From Desulfobacca acetoxidans (GTDB taxonomy: Bacteria > Desulfobacterota > Desulfobaccia > Desulfobaccales > 0-14-0-80-60-11): a DNA stretch of 6,915 nucleotides. This document shows positions 4,266 through 6,915 of this stretch, piece by piece (the first letter of the stretch is position 1; every line of letters starts with the position of its first letter). Below the pieces are notes generated by a model that made no database searches, had not been told where the DNA came from, and worked only from the letters and a program-made list of their open reading frames with translations. The position numbers were made by a program, and so were the translations under genes. The stretch is taken from NCBI GenBank assembly GCA_020723225.1, contig DYJG01000134.1, forward strand, positions 1-6,915. The letters run 5' to 3'.

Positions 4266-6005
4266 TCAAGAGCTGGAAGTTTCATCTGCCGAAGCTTTTT
4301 TCGGTTCTTTACTTTCATCAGCCCTTTTTTTATCCAGCTCCTTGAATACGGCGGCAATGTCCGGATAAAGATTAAAACCTACGCGGCTGGTCAGATGGGT
4401 GCTGGTCAACACCCTTCGGAAATGGCCTTTGACTCCGCAAATGCCCAGGATAATGCCTCGACTCTTAAGGTCATTGTGAAGCTCTTCCAGAATCTCAATG
4501 GCGCTCTCATCCATATCCACAATGGCCTCGGCATTAATGAGAAAGAACGTGACCTGAGGCCTGGCTGAATCGACCAACTCCTGAATGCGGTTGGCGAAAT
4601 AGGAGGCATTGAAAAAGAAGAGGGGACCGCCGAACCGGTAGATCAATAAACCCGGGAGGACAGGGGGGCGGCTGATGATTTCATGAGGCCGGACCAGCCG
4701 GTGCAGCACCAGGATAATGGCCAGGGCCACCGCCACCAAGATGCCGGTCATGAGGCCGGTGAAGAGCACCGCGGCCGTGGTAAAAATGCTGATATAGGCC
4801 GAAGCCGGCCGCGCCCGCCATTCCCTGACCACTTCTCTGATATTGAAAAGCCTGATTGCCGCCATGATGATGATCGCCGTCAAGGACACAACCGGGATGC
4901 TTTTGAGAATTTCCGTGGAGTACAGCAAAAAAAGGGCGACAAAGCCGGCCGCGAATAACCCGGCCAGTTGAGTTCGCCCGCCGTACATAATATTTACCAC
5001 CGTGCGCGACTGGCTGCACCCTATTGCCAGCCCCTGATGCAACCCGCTTCCGAGATTGGCCAGACCTAAAGCAATCATTTCTTGATCGGGATCTATCTGC
5101 TGACCGCTCTTCAAGGCAAAAGCCCGCCCGGTGGTGATGGTATCCACATAGGAAACGAGGGCTATGCCCGCAGAAAAAGGTAAAAGGCTCAGAATGTCGT
5201 TAAACTCGACACGCGGCATTACCGTTCGCGGCAATCCCACGGGGAGCAGGCCCACCTGTTCAATTCCCTGCTCACCCAGGTTCCACCAGATAACCGCGAC
5301 AGTGGCCAGAAACGCCACCAAGAGAGCCCCGGGAAACTTGGGGAACAAGCGCAAAAGGAGCAACCCGGTGAGACAGGATAACCCGATATACAGAGTGAGG
5401 TAATGGACCAGGTTAATCTTGGTATAAAGTTCCCACACGCGGAGAAAGAAATCGCTCTGCGTCAGCTTGACACCGGTAATCTCACCCAGTTGGGACAAGA
5501 GGATGATCAAGGCCATGCCGTTAATAAAGCCGATGACCACTGATTTAGGGATGAAGTCGGAAATGAATCCCACCCGAAAAATCCCGCCGATTATCAGAAT
5601 GGTTCCGGCCAGGATGGCCAGCATTGTGGCCAGGGCCAGGTAGCGGGCCGGGTCGCCGCCCGCGCCAAAGACGGCCAGGGAGGAGGCCGCCATAATCGCC
5701 ATCGTGGCCTCTAAATCGGGAATCATATGCCGGGAAGTGCCTAAGAGGGCATAGATCCCCATTGATAACAGCGATGAATAAAAACCAAAAATGGGTGGAA
5801 CACCGGCCAATAAGGCATAGGCGATCGATGCAGGAATGGAAACCACGAAAATAAGCACGCCGGCGATCATATCATTCAGCAACCAAGCCGGCTGATAACC
5901 TTTAAGCAGATCAAGTCTGATTATCGCTTGGGGCGCCTCATTTGCGACGGGAGCTTCTTCTAGGTTTTTCTTTGGTATATGCTTTCCTTTGGTTTTCCTT
6001 ACCAT
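4266..6005 (-). CDS. SulP-family inorganic anion transporter with C-terminal STAS domain
   Basis: 579 residues, normal for bacterial SulP (SLC26-like) carriers. A charged cytoplasmic N-terminus (1-40) is followed by a membrane domain of many hydrophobic segments (about 43-435), with AGVPPIFGFYSSLL (67-80), LLGTSRHM (88-94) and the central block DPDQEMIALGLANLGSGLHQ plus SQSRTVVN (305-338), where the family usually has a NxxSG...SRTAVN pattern. A STAS domain follows (about 447-557) with DMDESAIEIL (497-506) and RGIILGICG, the regulatory fold shared with anti-sigma-factor antagonists. The tail is charged. It acts in the inner membrane, moving sulfate, bicarbonate or another anion; the ion cannot be told from sequence. 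Where many SulPs have VGPxA after the SR motif, this one has IPDLEAT (95-101). The ATG at 6005 is the only start before an upstream in-frame stop; a short AGGA lies close to it, so the ribosome site is poor. Confidence 0.93.
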   Translation of the reverse strand: MVRKTKGKHIPKKNLEEAPVANEAPQAIIRLDLLKGYQPAWLLNDMIAGVLIFVVSIPASIAYALLAGVPPIFGFYSSLLSMGIYALLGTSRHMIPDLEATMAIMAASSLAVFGAGGDPARYLALATMLAILAGTILIIGGIFRVGFISDFIPKSVVIGFINGMALIILLSQLGEITGVKLTQSDFFLRVWELYTKINLVHYLTLYIGLSCLTGLLLLRLFPKFPGALLVAFLATVAVIWWNLGEQGIEQVGLLPVGLPRTVMPRVEFNDILSLLPFSAGIALVSYVDTITTGRAFALKSGQQIDPDQEMIALGLANLGSGLHQGLAIGCSQSRTVVNIMYGGRTQLAGLFAAGFVALFLLYSTEILKSIPVVSLTAIIIMAAIRLFNIREVVREWRARPASAYISIFTTAAVLFTGLMTGILVAVALAIILVLHRLVRPHEIISRPPVLPGLLIYRFGGPLFFFNASYFANRIQELVDSARPQVTFFLINAEAIVDMDESAIEILEELHNDLKSRGIILGICGVKGHFRRVLTSTHLTSRVGFNLYPDIAAVFKELDKKRADESKEPKKASADETSSS

Positions 6006-6111
6006 TTCCTGTGCCGCCTCGGGTTCAGCTCTCCAATCTTTTAATATTTATGAGCATTCTTCAAATAAAAATCCAGAGCGACTTACCCTTCCTTCAGGAT
6101 AAAAAAACATT
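6006..6111. promoter_or_regulatory. Divergent intergenic region between transporter and hydrolase genes
   Basis: The two genes point away from each other, so this AT-rich 106-bp gap should carry both promoters. AT-rich blocks at about 6038-6072 fit that, but no -35/-10 pair is clear enough to mark. AGGA (6096-6099) lies 12 bases before the hydrolase ATG, a somewhat distant ribosome site. Confidence 0.4.
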
Positions 6112-6915
6112 ATGGCCCTGATAGCCCCTCCCAGGCACTGGCATTTTGCGGAACTTGGCGACGGCCCTCCCCTCTTACTCCTACACGGCCTGGGGGCCTC
6201 AGGCTTTTCCTGGCGGGACAATATCGGACCGCTGGCGCGCCGCTTCCGGGTGTTGGCCCCGGACCTTCCCGGCCATGGCCGTTCCCCGGCTCCTCCGGAT
6301 GGGGATTATAGTCTGGAGGGCATGGTTCGAGGGGTCGTCGACTTCTTGGATCAACGCGGCATTTCCCAAGCGGCCGTGGCCGGCAATTCCCTGGGAGGCG
6401 GCCTGGCCCTGATGCTGGCCCGGGACTACCCGGAGCGGGTGAGCGCCCTGGTGCTCCTGGCCCCGGCCGCGGCCATGAGACGCCTGCCCTTGATCTTCTA
6501 CCCCCTGCGCCTGCCGGGGGTGGGAAAAATGTTGGCATCTTTCCTATTGGGTCCCTGGATCATCCCCTTCGCCCTGCGCCTGATCTACCATCGCCGGGAA
6601 CTGATCACCCCCCGGGTGGTGGCCGGCTACGCCGGGCCTTTCCGGGAGCCGCGGCGGCGCCTGGCCCTGGCCGCGCTCTGCAGGCAGGTGATTATTCCGC
6701 CCCTGGCCGAAATCGAGGCTATGCTGGCGAAGCTGCGCCAACCCATGGCCGTCATTTGGGGGCAGGAGGACCGCATCCTGCCGGTCAAGCAGGCCTATTG
6801 GCTCAAAGAGCGCCTGCCCCGGACGGAGTTCCATCTCTTGCCGGAGGTGGGACACGCTCCCCAGGAAGAGGCCCCGGAACTGGTGAATGAAATAATCATT
6901 GATTTTTTGACCCGT
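6112..6915 (+). CDS. Alpha/beta hydrolase, 3' end cut by window edge
   Basis: 268 codons are open to the window edge with no stop, so the gene is nearly but not provably complete. The family features are in order: LLLLHGLGAS (21-30, oxyanion-hole HG), LAPDLPGHGRS (48-58), nucleophile elbow GNSLGG with Ser93 (91-96), a cap region rich in Leu/Arg/Pro (about 120-200), acid GQEDRILPV with Asp220, and VGHAPQEE with His248. The Ser-Asp-His triad is thus intact, and the lengths fit a typical 265-285-residue cytoplasmic alpha/beta-fold hydrolase of the esterase/epoxide-hydrolase/meta-cleavage type; the substrate cannot be set. There is no signal peptide. An in-frame TAA at 6100-6102 and the lack of other Met codons before the HG motif make ATG 6112 the only sensible start. 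It is divergent from the SulP gene and shares no clear function with it. Confidence 0.9.
   Translation, partial: MALIAPPRHWHFAELGDGPPLLLLHGLGASGFSWRDNIGPLARRFRVLAPDLPGHGRSPAPPDGDYSLEGMVRGVVDFLDQRGISQAAVAGNSLGGGLALMLARDYPERVSALVLLAPAAAMRRLPLIFYPLRLPGVGKMLASFLLGPWIIPFALRLIYHRRELITPRVVAGYAGPFREPRRRLALAALCRQVIIPPLAEIEAMLAKLRQPMAVIWGQEDRILPVKQAYWLKERLPRTEFHLLPEVGHAPQEEAPELVNEIIIDFLTR

Noticed and set aside
6110..6538. A 142-codon minus-strand frame over the start of the alpha/beta hydrolase
   Set aside because: Pro/Gly/Arg-rich shadow translation; the plus strand encodes a complete hydrolase triad.

Overview
The window is a GC-rich bacterial chromosomal segment (AT-rich only between genes). It holds six protein-coding genes, two of them cut by the window edges, plus the remains of two more. 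Gene content (a phenol-degradation-type outer-membrane protein, secreted parallel beta-helix and SGNH-like proteins, a SulP anion transporter) and base composition suggest a Gram-negative environmental bacterium, possibly of the Desulfobacterota (former Deltaproteobacteria). That placement is a weak inference; no rRNA or other marker gene is present.

Layout: 1-333 is the C-terminal end of an outer-membrane protein of the MetA-pathway (phenol degradation) type. 334-879 is non-coding. It contains a 7-bp-period tandem repeat and a small mobile-element relic: two REP-like palindromes in inverted orientation enclosing the first ~20 codons of a REP-associated tyrosine transposase (RAYT). 880-2328 encodes a secreted right-handed beta-helix protein, followed by an AT-rich terminator-like hairpin. 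A good sigma70-like promoter then precedes a small secreted two-cysteine protein (2497-2829). After a strong hairpin comes the C-terminal remnant of a second beta-helix-type gene (about 3065-3193). 3252-4232 encodes a secreted SGNH-hydrolase-like protein. Convergent to it, 4266-6005 on the minus strand encodes a SulP/STAS anion transporter. Divergent from that, an alpha/beta hydrolase begins at 6112 and runs off the right edge.

The most interesting pattern is that the two large secreted proteins and the beta-helix remnant, which come from at least two unrelated folds, finish in the same kind of very short tail: (P/G)-A-x-hydrophobic-L-L-L followed by D, N or E (PALWLLLD, PAAILLLN, GARLLLLE). 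It has no basic cluster or long membrane segment, so it does not look like LPXTG or PEP-CTERM. It may be a compact C-terminal sorting, anchoring or secretion signal, and the 880-3251 region may be an island of exported envelope proteins sharing it. The second notable item is the REP-flanked RAYT relic, whose two hairpins differ by one compensatory base-pair change.

The transporter and the alpha/beta hydrolase look like ordinary housekeeping or accessory genes and show no obvious functional link to the exported-protein island.
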